Positions 26,611-39,767 of a stretch of DNA of 64,000 bases are shown here, piece by piece. Below the pieces are notes generated by a model. That model made no database searches. It had not been told where the DNA came from and saw nothing but the letters and a program-made list of their open reading frames with translations. Source of the stretch: Echinostoma caproni (Eukaryota > Platyhelminthes > Trematoda > Plagiorchiida > Echinostomatidae); the NCBI GenBank assembly GCA_900618425.1, contig UZAN01039378.1:180338-244337 (forward strand), in the 5' to 3' direction. A program made the translations under genes and the position numbers. How positions within the stretch are numbered: position 1 is the first letter of the stretch; every line of letters begins with the position of its first letter.

Positions 26611-27856
26611 GTGAGTGAATGTGATACTTGTTACTTTGAAAACAATGCGAGATTGATTTTATATCGATTAAATTGGCAGGAAGAGTTGAACTACTCACTG
26701 CTTCTGATGAGTGCAGCCACATCAACTGATGTACCAACTTGTCATTTTCACAATTCGCCTTTAACTTTTGGTTGCGAAACTTCTTTTGAAAAGAATACCT
26801 CGACTCTTGAATATTAGTTGGTCACACGTAGCAAAATATTTTATTGTTTTCTGTCCACCATTTTCTCACCCCCGTTCTCATACCTTTTATTTTTTACCAT
26901 GTATATGGCCACATTACCCCAACCAGTTTTCATGGTATCCAACATTGCATTCAACATTGTACGTCATGTGCAAAAGTTGAAACAACTACCCCCAGAAGCC
27001 ATTCGCAAATACAACAGCCTGATTCGATAACCCCCATTGCTGATACTACTGTTCAAATAGTGCATTCATTCTGAATCCTGACCAAATCCGTGTGAAAAAC
27101 TCAACCGGAAGAAAACCAGAATTAATGACAATTAGTTAGTGCTCCGGACTACACAAAAGCGGAATTCGTGTATCAACAAACCGACACCAGTAATGTTCCT
27201 ATCGAACTGTGTGTTGTGTATTTGGTTCATGTGTTCGTGGTATGGATTTGTCATAACTAAATAAATATTAAGAGTTTGTTCCTAAGAAGCACAGTTTATA
27301 CGTTTCCCCTCGTGCTTTGGTTGGTGTCCTATATGGCAACCAATTATCATAGCCGAAAGTAAAATACACTAAAGAATAATCAAGGCAGATGTATTTCGTG
27401 ATTCCCAGAATTGTTTTCGGTGTGGTATGAATAGTGTACATAATGATTATGTAAGTCATGTTGTGCTGTACTCCATAAAAAGATTTACAAGTTACCAGTG
27501 AACAGGTTTCGATAAATATGTTATTTTGTACTACGATCATTACAATAAGTGTGTTACTTGTCTTCGAAAGGAACATCCTTTGAGTCCTTGATTTTCGTTC
27601 GACCAACTTTGTCTATTTCCCCGGTGTCAAATCACTTGATACCAAGGTGTATATCATTTGTGCATAGATCACTTAGAAAGCTTAGACATTGTCATTGCAA
27701 ATACACGCAACTCCTGGACCAAGAGAGGTTCAGTGGCATAGAGCCATCGCTAACCGCTAAGCCTACACTTGCCTTGAAAAGATTTCGTTCCAATTAATAC
27801 TGGGAATAATTGTCTGGTAAGTACCTAATAAAGCACTCTTATTTCGTTTCCTCGAA

Positions 27857-27858
<2 letters not shown>
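26611..27858. other. No supported feature
   Basis: Overlapping chance frames occur at 26,611-27,074 and on the minus strand at 27,268-27,606, without convincing boundaries. Nothing else is seen up to the TA microsatellite. Confidence 0.4.

Positions 27859-27903
<45 letters not shown>
27859..27903. repeat. (TA)n microsatellite at assembly gap
   Basis: About 45 nt of uninterrupted TA repeat runs directly into the gap, and TATAT resumes on the far side. The true repeat length is unknown. Confidence 0.95.
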
Positions 27904-28395
27904 NNNNNNNNNNNNNNNNNNNNNNNNNNNNNNNNNNNNNNNNNNNNNNNNNNNNNNNNNNNNNNNNNNNNNNNNNNNNNNNNNNNNNNNNNNNNNNNNN
28001 NNNNNNNNNNNNNNNNNNNNNNNNNNNNNNNNNNNNNNNNNNNNNNNNNNNNNNNNNNNNNNNNNNNNNNNNNNNNNNNNNNNNNNNNNNNNNNNNNNNN
28101 NNNNNNNNNNNNNNNNNNNNNNNNNNNNNNNNNNNNNNNNNNNNNNNNNNNNNNNNNNNNNNNNNNNNNNNNNNNNNNNNNNNNNNNNNNNNNNNNNNNN
28201 NNNNNNNNNNNNNNNNNNNNNNNNNNNNNNNNNNNNNNNNNNNNNNNNNNNNNNNNNNNNNNNNNNNNNNNNNNNNNNNNNNNNNNNNNNNNNNNNNNNN
28301 NNNNNNNNNNNNNNNNNNNNNNNNNNNNNNNNNNNNNNNNNNNNNNNNNNNNNNNNNNNNNNNNNNNNNNNNNNNNNNNNNNNNNNNNNNNNNNN
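27904..28395. other. Assembly gap (492 N)
   Basis: A run of N bounded on both sides by TA repeat. It is probably a collapsed or unresolved TA-rich microsatellite region. Confidence 0.99.
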
Positions 28396-30349
28396 TATAT
28401 AAACAGACAATCTGCCCGCAAATGACTGCAACTATTCAGAATGTTGTAGCGGTTTTTTATTTACGGTTTACGTTGAACAGAAAACGTAATGGATAATACA
28501 ACATAGGATAAGCTAAAATGATCTTGGTTGACAAGTTTCAGTACAATCAATTATAAAATGCAAACATTGCCTTAGCCCCTAATTTTATTCAATAATAAAA
28601 CCAATGGTGAAATATGATCGTTATCTGTTCCGAAAATGGATCCTCCAATGGATAACTAGGAGCCGTTCAACGAGATGAAGGTTTATTATCGCAACACTTG
28701 AGAAATATCCATAACCCGAGACTTGGTCAAAGTATATCGCTAGTTTGATAATTGTTACAATGTGTCATTGCTCCCGAAACCTTTATACCCAAAGGCATTT
28801 ACCAGACTGGGGGGAGGCATAACTGCGCTCGTGAAAAAATATACGGTTCATGTTTTTCGTAAAAGTCAGATATGTTCATCAAAATGTGGTCAGATAAACC
28901 ACAGTTTTCTTTTAAACGCTTAATTCTTACAACCATTTCTGATCATGCTTCTTCAATCGTTTAAATAGGAGACTCAGTTTGGTTAGCGACATGAAATGAA
29001 CTGAATGCGGTTATGTGCAAACTCTTTGAAAGAAAGCTCGAAAGTTTTCGGTTTCACGCGCAAGCTCGTTCGGGTACAAATGGAGCCTGAGATTCGCGCA
29101 GTCAGTTTGAGCGTTTCGCTTTTTTCCACTAAATCATTTAATTGAGCATTTATGTTCATTGGTTTCGTCTTATGAGAAAACCTGTTCCCTGCTCAACTCC
29201 ATAAATGAAACAGTCTTTTCGTAAGAGGTAGTGTATTTTTCATTGATGTAATTTACTCCAGTGCATGATTAATTGCGCTTTTAAATCAAAGGCAAATCTA
29301 TTATAATGCGAATTACTTTTATTCACTTGTCTACGAATTCAATTAATATGGTATACTGGAAACTTGGATATGTTTAAGAAATTTAGCAATTTTGATCTCG
29401 TTATCCATATGCAATCCCAAACGGGAAGATGCTGATTCCGTTGCATCAAACGAGGGTTCAAATAACTAATTGGAGCGACTGTTATGAAACCCTTCACAGT
29501 TCACAGAAGTTTATTCTGCTTGATCTGTATATATGCTTGGGTTGCTTTTAAGCACATACACTCCATTTTGCTTCCTTCATTAATCGCATTTCATACGGTT
29601 TATATGGTGATCTAGCACCATGTCGTAAAAGCACTTCAGTCTCGTTGTAGCCGATTATCGGTCTCTCATCCCACAGACCCATTACATTTACATCCCTCAC
29701 GAAGGTCTACTGCTTCCTCCAAATATTCATATTGAATTACAGATGTGTCGTTCGTTTCAAATAAACAAAGGTTTTTGAAACACAACAAAATTAAATGAAT
29801 CCAATCAGTTTTTGTGACGGTTTAGTAATGTCGATACTCTACATACTGCTGCAGCAGGAAACATCAACAACGGAAAAAGCTGACCAACTGAGAGTGGCAT
29901 TCTCTCCCTCATTTTCAAGGTATTGTTTTGTATTAGAACTTATTTTGAATCAGGTCAGCAATTAAGAACTCACTATGTTAACAGGGTGGTTAAAAAGAAA
30001 ATGCTCCAATTTTCTTCATCTTTTCAAACACAATATTTACGTTTGCTAAAAACCAACATTTTTAAACAATGTTAAATTTTAGTTGCTTTCATTGGGGTTT
30101 CAAGCTTATCGGTGTTCTTTTTAATACATGTATCAAACGCTCATAGAATACATTCACAGATACTCAATTAAATAATTGATTACAATGGATTTTGTTTTCA
30201 TGTCTTGATTGAAATTGAAATGTTCTAGGAATGTTTTTATTTTGGGTAGGAATTATGACATTGTCTTTACAGGCCACATGTTCCACGCTAGTTAGGTCAT
30301 TATTGTTTCGTATTAACTAAACTCTTGCTTTTATTTTGCTTCATTTCAG
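28396..30349. other. Upstream region of the 30.3-34.9 kb gene
   Basis: No firm exon. One frame from an ATG at 29,828 (MSILYILLQQETSTTEKADQ) stays open for about 45 codons and has donors at 29,919 (AAGGTATTG) and at CAGGTCAGC further on. Neither donor gives the phase needed by the next exon, so it is not joined to that gene. The missing 5' exon may lie here or beyond the gap. Confidence 0.35.
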
Positions 30350-33300
30350 TTTTTGCTCACACTGTACGTACTCACGTTTTTTTCTTGTCCTCTATGCGTA
30401 CGATAGATCACAAAGGATGCTCATTTGAGCAAACACTTCCCATTGGGAAACATTTTGCCCTTGAACCCACAAAGGTGGGTCACATGCGCGAATTACTGAA
30501 TGACATACGTTTGTTCACCTGAATGCTTCGGGTTATTTTATTATCATATAACAACCAAAAGCCTTGACCTGTTAACCTACATCAAATAGTTCTGCTCATT
30601 CCTGTTTTCTGTGTAACTTGATTAGTTCAAAAAAGCAGCTGCCTTGCGACAAAGCGAATGTTCGCCTAGGCGTATACGACGAGAAAAGTGGGTCGCCGAA
30701 GAAATTTTGGGATGTCACATTAAATTGGAATTATGTGGATAGCAAATACGAACGCCACGTAAAGGGGGCATCATGTAGCGGGATAATGAAGGAAGAGAAT
30801 TACACAAACTAGTGTAGGTAATTGAAGATGTTCAAAATGTGTGAATATTGTCGCATCAATAATTTTTAAACAACTGTTTGAGATTGTACTAGAACTGAGG
30901 GCTGCTTGATTTTGTACCATTTATTTAAACTATATCAGTCTAATTCAAAATGGAAGTGTTACTGTTGAGCAATTGGCTTGTTATTCAAATATACCCTTTT
31001 TAATTCAGTGAACCGTTAAAAATATCAGAATTACTTCACAAATAAGTATTCACAAGATTGTGCTAACGAATCGATCTTGCTTGGATCCAAGAAGCACACC
31101 ATTTTAGTCGTAACTGTTTGCATCCAGATGGCGACTTTCTAATAGGGTGAACTGAAAGCGAATCATAATGTAAAACAAAATGTAACTTCTATCAGTTTAA
31201 ATAGAAGAATATGGATTATCGACGTAACCTAGCCTTCTTGTTGCCAAACTGCAGTTGTTTTGCACGAACCGTAGTACTGTCAGTTACAACTGGGGATACT
31301 AAAAGTGCCAAGATTAAAGTTGATCCAGATTTCGTTTGTTTCAATTCAAACATTTCAGCTTAGCTTTCCATATTCTTTGCCCTTTGAGGGACAAAATTAT
31401 CCTCCCAAAATATCGATTTGGGATTACTGTATACAGAATTGTGATCTATTTGCTTTAATCTGATCTTTCCTATTTCTGGCTTGCTTCAGGTTGTTTGGAG
31501 AGCTATGTCTAGGCCAAAGCACCCGTGGTGCGACCGGAAGAACACTTCGTTCTATAAGCCAACCACTTCGATGGAAGAATTCGCAAACGTTGGCTTTTTT
31601 AATGCCGCTTCGTGCTCCATTGAGACAGACCCAAGTAGTCCAGGTAAACGCGACAATCCATTTTTCACTTATTATAAAATGCACAGGAAATTTGTTTAGG
31701 CAACTGCTTTTGTAAAACATGATTGATCTAGTTATGTACACAGATTGCATTGTTCTCTTACATTCGTCATCAGCACTTATGTGGTTGAAGTTTCTTAGAC
31801 TCTGCCGAGCATCAACTGATCACAATGCTTGCTCAGAGGGAAGGGGCACCGTAGTTCACTCTACCCTAAGAAAACAGAAAAAAATCCGGAGGAGGTAGTT
31901 CAGGTTTTGCACGACGTTCACTTCAACTGATGATTGACAAGACATTCAATGCTTAGGGCGCTATTGGTGACGCTGGATTGTAGCAACTGCTTTGGCTATT
32001 CAGTAAACGTCCCGTCACCTTATTAGCACAACAAACACTTACTCAGAGCATTCCTCTTGGGTTAAACTAACCATAGTAGAAGAACTAATACTGTCCAAGT
32101 AATGTTATTCTAAGGCGAATTTTTAAGAATTTGTGGTGTCAGGTCCTTCCTGTTTACAAGTATAGGCATGTGAGTTTCCCTCGTCTTTTGCGGAAATTTA
32201 TTTTACGGAGATAATGGATTGTGCTAGTTATGTCAATATCACACTGTCACTCTTTGTTGATCAGATTCTTAGTTGCCTTCACATGAGAGGCTATTCAACC
32301 GCACTGGCACAGGATAAAGGACTCGGTGGATCCTTTAAAACATCCCCTCACTGAATCGGCTCGATAGTTACAAATCTATTATAAATGACTTCATCATTCA
32401 CCAGTGAATGTTCGTCTTAGTTCCGCGTCGCAATAATGAGCTGCAACCTTGCCACCAATCTAAGCGTCTGTGGTTATCTAAACATAAATAACGGGAAACA
32501 CGGAAAATAATTGTTCGATTAGCACGTTGTACATCCATTGTAGACAACCACAAACTCCATGGTCCAGTTTCATTGACTGGGTTGAAGCAATCACTAATTT
32601 GCGGCTAAGGGTTGAACTGAATTTCACAATATACTCCTGTTCATCTTTTTACGAAATTTTAAACAACTGAATCAGACTCCAATTATCAACGTTACAACAA
32701 AGAAAAAACTTCATTATTTGTAATACAGTCCACTTACAGAATTTATGGGATGACAAACAGACATGCAAATATAAAAAGCAATTCCCAGTTTACAGTAGAT
32801 ATTTGAATCTTCGTTTTGTATTATACATTTATTATTATTTTAAAGTAGCTAAAAGTAAACGCAATAAGAAAATAAAAGATGCATAATAGATTCAACTTTA
32901 CAGTGTCGACTATCTACGGATGAAGGAAACATCTTGATAGATTTTCCTTTGCCTGAATAGTGAATTGTTTTCGTAATCGGATACAGTCAAACAAAGAGAA
33001 AGCAATGCAGAAATCATGTCGAGGAGCCGTCACTGGTCTTCATTTGGCTGGAATCTTCGTTGGAAATAAAAGAAAATCATGGGTTTTCAATAAAATTACA
33101 GTGTAACATTTACGACCCCCGTGCACTATAAGTGTACTGGTCAGAGAAGTAATAAACCTTTGTGAATAAGGTAATTTTATGGTAGTTGTTCATCGTCTAA
33201 CTGGATTTTCTTCTAGAACTTCCCTTGAGGGACAGCTAATTGTGAATAGTGCATTTCCTATTGGGCAAGACTTTACTTTGATCGACCACTGCAAAGCAAG

Positions 33301-34858
33301 GTAGATTTTATTTCCAGCCCAAGCAAGATGTTTTCATATATATTTAAAATAATCTGGTGTCGTGCAAAGGTGTTCGGTATCCATGTAGTGTATCCCGGTT
33401 CTCAAATGAAAATGAACTATTGCAGTTTATCTTGTAAGGAAACATTTTCAATTGAAAATAATGTCGAGAATATCAAACAAAGTGATTTGACATAAAAATA
33501 GACCAAACGATTGATCACATTATATGGAACATTTGGAGGTTTGTAATATAAAACACAAGATAAAATCTTCGATCGTTTTTGAATAATTGCTTATCTATAA
33601 GCTAGCTTAGGATCTAAGGTTAACAATATTTCAAGTTATTCTCCAGAGTGCAAGATTACGATACTGCAATTAGCAATGCATCGTGCAATATTCTCACGTT
33701 CGCTTGAAAAACGAGTGGTTATCTGTGGTGAGGAAAAATGTTAAACTATCAATTTTGGAGGTTGTATTAGATACCAGTAAACTTAAATCCTTCCAGTTAG
33801 ACCTTGTTTATGAAAAAAGAAAATCAATGTACAATTCACGCATGATGAAAAAGTCTATCCGAATTTTCTGGGTAACTGACCAATGAATTAGAATCCGCAC
33901 AAATTGTTGCATCCAGAAGTATTGCATACCTTAGTTATAATACACAGTAATCATTGACAAACCCAAAACATATGACGCAGCAAAAGTACATTCTTGTAAT
34001 TAGTTAGAAGGCGGTGTTTTAAATAATAACGTTGTTGGTGTATTCGTTCACTTTCTAAACCTTACAGTTTTGACCATTTACAGATAAAATTGGCAAAGGT
34101 AATAAAGCGATCAAAATACCGCCTGCTATCACAGGTGAATATTTATTTCCAATTTGTCTTTAATGAGAAAGACCAAACCTTTAATTATCCGATTGTTATT
34201 GGGAATAATACATGTTTACCTTCATTTACTAATCCGCATGGAACTTATAAGGATTCTGTGAACTTAAAGATGTTTCTCATTCTTTCAAGGGTCATGGTTA
34301 AACGATTGAGTGTGGGAGTGGACTTGGGAAAAGAGAATAATCCAGACTGCATTTGGAACCGCTAAGTTAATCCGAAGCTGTAAGCGAACGTTTATCAGTT
34401 CTATCCCACAGGTCATTCATAGGACACTGAACTACGCGCTTTTCGGGGAGCTTGCCGACTGCCCCCTTCTGTTTCAGTTTCAGTTCCAGTTTTGAAAACC
34501 ATTGAACATGCACTTTCGTTTGCTGTAGTCATTGTTTACAAAAGAACATCAGCCTATTGAAAGTGAACATGACAACAACTACCAGGAATCATTTACTCCT
34601 ATAGCGTTGTGCCATTGTTTGATTTTTCTTACTAAACATTCTTCGGACCTGCGTCTTATTTGACTCATCGTTGTAATTTGTCCCTAATAGGAGAAATCAA
34701 TCTGCAGAATTTACACCACAACAAGCACCACAATATGAGCAGCAGGGTGGGGTGTTTAAACAGTGCTTCTGACAGATCAGCATTCATGCCCGAACTTTAT
34801 ATATAATTCGTATCACCCGGAAGCACTGCACGTGCGTTGCGTCAACTACAGAGCTTAG
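30350..34858 (+). CDS. Five-exon gene model, unknown Cys-containing protein (5' incomplete)
   Basis: Exons: 30,350-30,474 (a later acceptor at 30,417 is equally possible), 30,639-30,758, 31,490-31,643, 34,084-34,134 and 34,776-34,858. The phases 0, 0, 1, 1 agree at every junction and the last exon ends in TAG. The acceptors tgcttcatttcag, ttgcttcag and accatttacag and the donors CCAG-GTAAAC and ACAG-GTGAAT are good; the acceptor of exon 2 is weak. The model encodes at least 176 residues with six cysteines, including GCSFEQTLPIGKHFALEPTK, NVRLGVYDEKSGSPKKFWDV, SPDKIGKGNKAIKIPPAIT and, at the end, HVRCVNYRA. The even cysteine number would fit a secreted or extracellular protein, but no signal peptide is visible because the start is missing. 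Exon 3 is also open in a second frame and on the minus strand. No family was recognised. Confidence 0.42.
33217..33300 (+). CDS. Candidate 84-nt exon resembling the 30.4-kb exon
   Basis: This lies inside the long third intron of the preceding gene model. It follows ggattttcttctag and ends at GCAAG before GTAGAT. Only one frame is open (phase 2 to 2), and it includes NSAFPIGQDFTLIDHCKA. That resembles TLPIGKHFALEPTK of the exon ending at 30,474, in both protein and DNA. The phase is incompatible with splicing into the gene between exons 3 and 4. It may therefore be a duplicated or relic exon, or part of another transcript. Confidence 0.28.
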
Positions 34859-37800
34859 CGGCAGTGGGCATTTGATAGTACATCCGGAATACGGGCTCCA
34901 AAGCAGTGGTGCGCGTTGTGTTGTCCACTTCTCTGACAAACAGTTCGCACTGAAGCTGACCGAAAAAATCGATATTTCAGTTTGACTTCCTGGTTTTCGG
35001 AAGAACATATGTTCAATCCGTGCCTAAATGGAAAGAGTGAATTTAACTTGATTGACCAACTTGTTTATCTGAGTTGTAATGGACAAAGACAGATTTGCTC
35101 ATTGTTTATTGTCACTTCTTAATGCTCATGTCCAGTGTATTTCATCCGAGATTTCGGTTTTGGTTGATCAGCTCTGTGTTAATTAAGTTGTATGTGATTT
35201 TTCTGTGAACGCCGCATTGAAATTAAAATATACAGATTTAACACTGCTTTGCCATCTGTACAAGACTGAGAAACTTTAATGGGGAAATAATTGTTCTCTT
35301 GCTGTAAATACTCTACTATGCCTGTTAACTTCGAGCTTGGCAAAATTCTGCATCGCTTAAACAACCAATGCACGCATCAAGAGATTCTCTTTTTCTCCCT
35401 TGCTTGAGAAACCGAATGAGACAATGCACTTCAATCAGTGCGATCCTCGTTAGCCTCACTCGGCTGAATTCAAATCAGTCCATTTTCATAAGAAACTTCA
35501 GTTGCGAAAAACCCGACTCGACAGATCCAGTTTCACTGAGACCACTCTTTTATGACGTGCAAAAACACCGTCCCTTATACGGGCCCGTGGTTGAATCCGT
35601 CTGTCTCTTGTACTGCATCAAAACGTTTCTACTTTGTTCTGTTCCCTCCTGGATTGCGTGTTTTTGAGCAAGACCAGTAAAATCATTTCAAAAAAGGCTG
35701 CGTTAGGTTACATAGATGCCTAACTAAACGTAACTCTTTTCCTGAACAGAAAATCATTCATTTTAGCTGGCAAACACAAAATTTTGTCAACACATTACTT
35801 TAAGAGAAAAGAAAACACAAACAGCAAAATGACTTTTATTTGGGTCGTGTGAGATTGTGTTGAAGTCTCCGTTGGTTAGGTGGTAGGCGAAAAGATCTTC
35901 CGATGCCACTATCACGATTTTATTTTCCCCACAGGTGCAAATATCATATTGCAAATTTCGAACAGATAAATGCATTGGTTAATTGACTTTGTCCAGTGTA
36001 GAATCCTGTTCAGAAACACACAACCTGCTGTGACTGTTTTAATTTGTCAGCAAATAAATACAATTTGGGTCAAATGGAATATTTTATGAAAAGCCTCACT
36101 TTGCTACTTACGATTAACGCAAGGCGTAGAGAATCAGGAAAATAAATGGTATACCATGACTGCTCAATAAGTTCAGTTAAATAACCAATAATATGCTGAA
36201 TGAACGCTTGCCTCAAGTTAATTTAGAAAGTATTGGGAACTCATTGGGAAAAAATGCATGTACACAAAAACAAAACACACCATTCTGCGAATGCCAAAAA
36301 GCAGATCATTCTGAACACATTGGAATTCGTGACAGCTCTTCTGTTTGTGAAATTAATACATAATAAACTATGTAATTTTCAAAAGTTGGTTATTTACTCA
36401 TCATGTTTGAATTAAGCACTAAGAGAACAATAGTTCTCTAATATTTAAAGCATTGTTAAATTTGCGTTCACTAAACAGGGTCAGTAGTGTGTGGCAGGGA
36501 CTTTGATTTATAAGTCCATACCCTGATCAAAAGAAGAACTCTCAAAAATGTTCCAGATAATCCAATTCCTTCTTAGTAGGGGAAAAGTATCTAGTCAGCC
36601 TTAATAGGGTCCTTCTAATACGTCGTGAATCAGGGATTCGGCTATTGTCACTGATGAGCGTTTAGTTTTGACATGTAGCAAGCTGCTAAATGCCGGTCCA
36701 GATCACCAGACTCTTATTGCATCGAGCTTATGAACCCGCATAGATCCAAATAGCGATCGAAAGATGTACTCAAGGTTCCCAAACCACAACAGAATGAAAT
36801 CAAATAACCCAAAATTCGGAACAATTTTCAGTTTGTCTTCATTTTTATTCAGTGTACTTCTATTGGTTGTCACCCCTCTGTGACACGCGGAATGCAGGAA
36901 CTGAGGATAGCTAACGTCTACAACGAAGTCCCAATAATGATCATGATAGTTAAAGTAGAAATCTGCCTTTCAAAACTCATGCCAATATTAGTGTTAAATA
37001 AACATGGTTTAAATGTGCGTCGGCTGGAGCTGATACTTTCGATGACTGACTTCTATTGAGACTCTTTCCTCGAGAGGGCGATGATTAGTTTTCACAGTAA
37101 AATGCAGCAATATCGCGTGAAGAGATAAAACAGGATTTCAACATTATCATTTTAAACAGCAAACGTTGACCTTTGTTGTTGCAATGCTTTCAGTATGACT
37201 CCGTTTTTTGACCAATCACAGTACTGTGGATAATTACCAGCTCATTCTTCCTGTCAGTTGAAACAGCTCCGCGCATATTAAGTAAATTATCTGCATCTTG
37301 TTAACTTTGCACACATTTTGTTTGTCTAATTAAATTTCTTTCGTTTTCAAATATCTATCGTTTCATACATCATTTGTAGTTGAAGATGTTCCTCCACCAC
37401 TTCACACATTATTACAGTATAATTTCATGATGATTGAGTTGATGTACCATCCACTAGTGGTGCATCCTTCGATGACATTTGGTTAGCCAAAATATCATCA
37501 CCGGCCACTACACGTTCAGCCGCTTATTTGTATCATTCCGCTCAGCGCACGTGCTAAACCAGGGAAGGCAGACTCCTGTTTTAAAAAGGATGAAGCCAAA
37601 ATGTACAGATGCTGACTCACCGTTGCCGCATTTGGTTTGACACAAAAGTCTAATCACCAGAAAAAACTGTTATATGCTACAAGTTGTATCCATTACTTTG
37701 ATTTGCTTGAAAACCACGAATGGTATTTCGTCCCACCAATTGGACATGCTAATGACAGACTTTATGGCTTTCCACATGATGACAACCCGCAGGTGAACTT

Positions 37801-39767
37801 GCAGCGTTTTGCGTTCGCTCGGAACTGAACTAAAGTGGATAATGTTTTTTGAATGACATGCTTTGGAGGTGTTCATGAATGAGAAGACATGGTTGCCATT
37901 CACAAAAGCTGGGTGGTCCGCCAGCATCTCCAACTAGAGTGGGATTATGTATGTATATGTCTCCGCAATTAGATAGAACCGAGTGGTTTTCTACCCACCA
38001 GGTTACGTCATACAGATTTACGGTGCACTTTAACAAACGGTTAATGAATGACTATCTGAAATTGATAGTTTTCTTTTGATACGAAAGTTTCCATTCAAAG
38101 CCATTAACTTAATGCAATTCTTTCTGACATGCGAGGCCAGTAAGTCAGTTTAATTTCTCATTTTTTTCTAATTTTGTAACAATTCTTCAGTGTGATGAAA
38201 ACTGCCGATGAAAGACGAACATAATAATAATTAGATCAGCTGGTTTGGTCAGCTGACCGTTATTGGTGCAACATCGTATCAGCGCAACTTCTGAGCTGAA
38301 TAGGATTGAATCGTTTGTTTCTTATAAGTAGTTTCTTTTGATTGAAATAACACAAATCAGTCATTAAGGACTACTTAATCGATACATCTTCCTTATAACA
38401 ATCATAATTCCATTGTTTTTCTCGACCGTGATTCCGATAAAAGCCACCTAATTTGCATATCTTCCAGCCTGGTTGACTCGCAAACGTCCGTTCGGGTTGA
38501 AAATTGACGCTTCATAGGGAGATGTCTATTGATTTTGAATAATTTTGGCACTGAAGCTGTTCCAAAATCTCTTAGTTGCGTCATTCACTTTCACTTGTTT
38601 CAAGTATACATGGTGATATAAAACTAAGCGCTTTCACGGGGATGTTTTATCATTTTTATTTTTAACTGTTCTTAATCATATGTAACAGGAATATCACTAT
38701 TGTAACTTATTGCACCTGCGAGTCGTTTTAGTCAAGTGATGTTTCGCAAAAATACTGCGTATTTTCCCAATTTTCGTATTATGTATCATTCTAATAAGGG
38801 AATGCTATTCCTCTTTCCGGTTTATTATTTCGCCTCGCTGTTCTGCATTTAACTTTACGGAAACCAAGATAATTGTCTTCCATGATATAGGGAATCTCGA
38901 AAATATTTGCATGTTAGATCTTACGGTGCAGGTGGCTTTGTATGAGAGAACAGAACTGCCGCCACTTTTAAAACCTCCTAGTTTCAACATCCATCAATTC
39001 CGCAGCACACATTCAGCGTTTTTATGGAATCTGCAACGTTGTATGATTTACGTTTAAAATTTAAATATATAAGCGAATTTGTTATTATGCCAATGAATAT
39101 TTCTTTATATCTAGCAAACTGAAAATGGATATAAACCGCTCTTGAGACTTGCAGTTTTATTTTGATCATTCTTATGAACTCACTCACACATTCATGTAGA
39201 CACTAAGAAATACAAAAGAATCTGTTTGTGTGAATAAACCAGTTGTTGGATCTGCAATAAAAAGCAAACCGCTCTTGTGTTGAATGCAGGTTTTAAAAAT
39301 TGTTCCCCGTTTGAATTTGTATGTGTAGAACTGTAAAATCGGCACCGGAAATCAGTGCCCCACATTCTGCTGAACGAATTTTAGGTTAGAACTTTGAGAA
39401 TTACATAGCTATTTTCTTTTTCTGTTTTCTTTTGAGTGGCTATTATGTTTATATTCCCGTGCATATTAAAATCCGGGAACCTTTGGGTAAGGAATCAAAT
39501 GCTTTCTTCCTATGACATCAAATGGTAGACGATAGCGAGTAGATGCTAATGAGGCTCGCCGCAAACAGTTAGAAAAATTTACACACCACAATCCGGAAAA
39601 CCGTTTCGGGATAAATACACATTCTCCCACTGAGATCAGATGAAAAGCGTTAACTTTTTATCGTTACTCAAAAGGCTCGATGAAAAAGGGCTATCTAAAC
39701 AAGACTAACACAACAAAGTCCAACATATTAGAAAATATTTTTATAATTATTACTATTGACCAATCAA
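34859..39767. other. Between convergent gene models, no firm gene
   Basis: About 4.9 kb between the plus-strand gene ending at 34,858 and the minus-strand gene ending at 39,768. Open segments at 35,403-35,620 and 37,637-37,791 (which contains FVPPIGHANDRLYGFPHDD) have one good splice site each but poor partners. A minus-strand frame at 38,402-38,584 is similar. None is strong enough to call. Confidence 0.4.

Noticed and set aside
27763..28496. Long frames crossing the N gap
   Set aside because: They consist almost entirely of undetermined bases and TA repeat.
34776..34984. A second frame in the last exon of the 30-kb gene containing ELSGSGHLIVHPEYGL, CUB-like at first sight
   Set aside because: It needs phase 0 at the acceptor whereas the upstream donor gives phase 1. 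CUB cysteines and the later core are absent.
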